A stretch of 64,000 nt of DNA, taken from the NCBI RefSeq assembly GCF_002115785.1, contig NZ_JFJY01000002.1, positions 186,001 through 250,000 of the forward strand, in the 5' to 3' direction. This DNA comes from Thalassospira sp. MCCC 1A03138 (GTDB lineage Bacteria; Pseudomonadota; Alphaproteobacteria; Rhodospirillales; Thalassospiraceae). The position numbers and the translations under genes were made by a program. Shown here one piece after another: positions 62,637-64,000 of the stretch. Every line of letters begins with the position of its first letter. Within the stretch, counting starts at the first letter, position 1. The notes below the pieces were generated by a model. It made no database searches and was not told the DNA's origin. It was given only the letters and a program-made list of their open reading frames with translations.

Positions 62637-64000
62637 TTAATCGCCGTCCTGTTCATCGGTGGCGGGACGGTTCTTTTTACGCATTTTAAGGATGGACCGG
62701 ACGCTGAAGATAACCGACAGCAACGCCGCCGCCAGAAGGATGGCTGAAATCGGACGGGTAAAGAAGGTCGTCCAGTCCGGATCGCTCATCAATGCGCGAC
62801 GCAGATTGGTTTCGGCAATCGGCCCCAGGATCACACCCAGCACCAGCGGTGCGAGCGGATAATCAAGGCTTTTCAGGCCATAACCAACCAGCCCGATAAT
62901 TCCCAGAAGATACAGGTCCGTCACACGGTTATTAAGCGCGAACGCCCCAATAACGCAGCAAATGATGACCGTCGGCACGATGAACTGCTTGGGGATGTCC
63001 GTCACCCGCAGGAACAGGCGCATGGATGCGACACACACCACCAGCATCATCAGGCTGGAAACGATCATGGCAATGAACATGCCATAGGCCAGATCGGCAT
63101 GATCCATGATCAGGCGCGGACCAACCGAAATACCGTGCACCATCAATGACGCCATCAGAATGGCATCAACCGCAGAACCGGGGATACCAAGCGCAATCAT
63201 CGGGATCAGACCGCCACCCGCCGTGGCAGAGTTACCTGCTTCGGATGCGACCACACCATCGGCACAGCCTTCGCCGAATTTTTCCGGGTTTTTGGAACTG
63301 CGTTTGGCCTGATCATAGGCCAGCAGATTGGCGATGGATCCACCTGCACCGGGCAGCGCGCCAATCAAAACCCCGATCATCGACGACCGGAACAGATTGA
63401 CCGGTGCCATCAGGACTTCGCGCATGACTTTCCATGTCTTGAAGTCGATCACATCGGGGATCAGCGCCTGATTGGTTTTCTTGCCATGAATTTCGACCTC
63501 GCTCAGAAGCTGGCTGATCGCGAAAATACCAATCAGCACCACAAGGAACGGCAAGCCCGGCATCAGAAGATCGGTATCAAAGGTCAAGCGCGATTTACCC
63601 ATCATCGGGTCCGGCCCGATGGTCGCAATGCCAAGGCCAATGACGCCCGCGATCAAACCACGGATTAACGAATTCCCGACAAGGCTTGCGACAATCGTCA
63701 GCGCAAAGACGATCAGCGCGAAATATTCCCACGGGCCAAGCTTGACCGCAATCAGTGCCAGCGGCGGGGCGGCAACGATCAGAACGATGGTCGAAATCAC
63801 CGTCCCGAAGAACGACGCCCATACACCCAGTGAAAGGGCCCGGCCCGGTTCCCCCTTGCGCGCCATCGGAAAGGCATCAAAGGTGGTCGCGACCGAACTT
63901 GGCGTTCCGGGAATCCCCAGAAGGGCGGCACTGATCAGGCCGCCGGTGTACCCACCGACATAAACCGACAGCATCACCGACACCCCCTGCAACGGTTCCA
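62637..64000 (-). CDS. Tripartite tricarboxylate transporter large permease TctA (partial)
   Basis: The C-terminal 454 residues of a roughly 500-aa TctA-family permease; the start lies beyond the right edge. The frame enters the window as EPLQGVSVML, an internal family segment, so the first methionine seen is not the start. GIPGTPSSVATTFDAFPMA near the window edge and IGALPGAGGSIANLLAYDQ in the middle are the two conserved family motifs, with about ten transmembrane helices. It works with a periplasmic TctC-type binding protein and small TctB permease, which are expected upstream. It is followed closely by the gamma-glutamyltransferase gene. Confidence 0.94.
   Translation of the reverse strand, partial: EPLQGVSVMLSVYVGGYTGGLISAALLGIPGTPSSVATTFDAFPMARKGEPGRALSLGVWASFFGTVISTIVLIVAAPPLALIAVKLGPWEYFALIVFALTIVASLVGNSLIRGLIAGVIGLGIATIGPDPMMGKSRLTFDTDLLMPGLPFLVVLIGIFAISQLLSEVEIHGKKTNQALIPDVIDFKTWKVMREVLMAPVNLFRSSMIGVLIGALPGAGGSIANLLAYDQAKRSSKNPEKFGEGCADGVVASEAGNSATAGGGLIPMIALGIPGSAVDAILMASLMVHGISVGPRLIMDHADLAYGMFIAMIVSSLMMLVVCVASMRLFLRVTDIPKQFIVPTVIICCVIGAFALNNRVTDLYLLGIIGLVGYGLKSLDYPLAPLVLGVILGPIAETNLRRALMSDPDWTTFFTRPISAILLAAALLSVIFSVRSILKMRKKNRPATDEQDGD

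Noticed and set aside
1-64000. CRISPR arrays, rRNA, tRNA, prophage or insertion sequences
   Set aside because: No regularly spaced repeats, cloverleaf-like sequences, transposases, integrases or phage structural genes were recognised on reading both strands.

Overview
The window looks like chromosome from a free-living alphaproteobacterium of the Rhodospirillales, most like Thalassospira. That placement is inferred from protein character and gene order, not from a search. Pointers are hemC-hemD-Mic60-HemY, tsaD-gpsA-YciI-EVE, an SDHAF4-type protein, a FadN-type beta-oxidation enzyme and an infC with a non-AUG start. Most of it is moderately GC-rich housekeeping and catabolic DNA. One short AT-rich insert (about 23.45-25.03 kb) stands out. 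No rRNA, tRNA, CRISPR array, transposase or integrase was seen.

Layout. 0-4.5 kb (minus): infC, a lone receiver protein, rpmI, rplT, pheS, pheT (cut by the left edge). 4.7-7 kb: two glycosyltransferases overlapping by 4 bp. 7-11 kb: an ABHD10-like hydrolase (plus), then Rieske, EVE, YciI, gpsA and tsaD (minus). 11.3-16.1 kb (plus): hemC, hemD, Mic60/mitofilin, HemY. 16.1-21.1 kb (minus): purH, a membrane-bound nucleotide-sugar dehydratase and a polyprenyl-phosphate sugar-phosphate transferase. 21.3-23.4 kb (plus): rsmB, rpe. 23.5-25.0 kb: an accessory insert with a divergent coiled-coil/winged-helix gene and an Abi_2 (AbiD/AbiF-type) HEPN gene. Between the two genes lie a 54-bp perfect palindrome and a terminator-like hairpin. 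25-29.4 kb: SDHAF4-like gene, tex, a small secreted protein, sodB.

29.5-35.9 kb: a four-gene minus-strand catabolic operon (DUF1338/HglS-like, FAD oxidoreductase, class-III aminotransferase, ALDH7/AmaB) with a divergent LysR regulator. Together the genes could take lysine through aminoadipate and 2-oxoadipate to 2-hydroxyglutarate. 36-42.2 kb: a soluble globin chemoreceptor with a C-terminal zinc-binding CZB domain, a CynX-type MFS exporter, a PhzF-like protein with a divergent LysR, and a LysE-type exporter. 42.4-43.3 kb: two glycine-zipper envelope proteins.

43.5-55.8 kb: a fatty-acid utilisation locus of SCP2, a DUF6134-like secreted protein, a FadL porin, an acyl-CoA ligase, a MerR/LiuR-type regulator, thiolase, FadN-type dehydrogenase/hydratase, acyl-CoA dehydrogenase, thioesterase, enoyl-CoA hydratase and an HSDL2-like SDR. 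An identical 15-bp operator-like palindrome lies upstream of all three transcription units, so the locus reads as one regulon. 56-60.7 kb: an unknown 160-aa protein and the opgGH periplasmic glucan genes. 61-64 kb: a tctA permease (cut by the right edge) followed by a gamma-glutamyltransferase without a signal peptide.

The leading candidate for an undescribed system is the 23.45-25.03 kb insert. A HEPN RNase-like toxin gene is preceded by a possible short structured RNA ending in a terminator-like hairpin, with a large palindrome and a divergent DNA-binding-type gene beside it.
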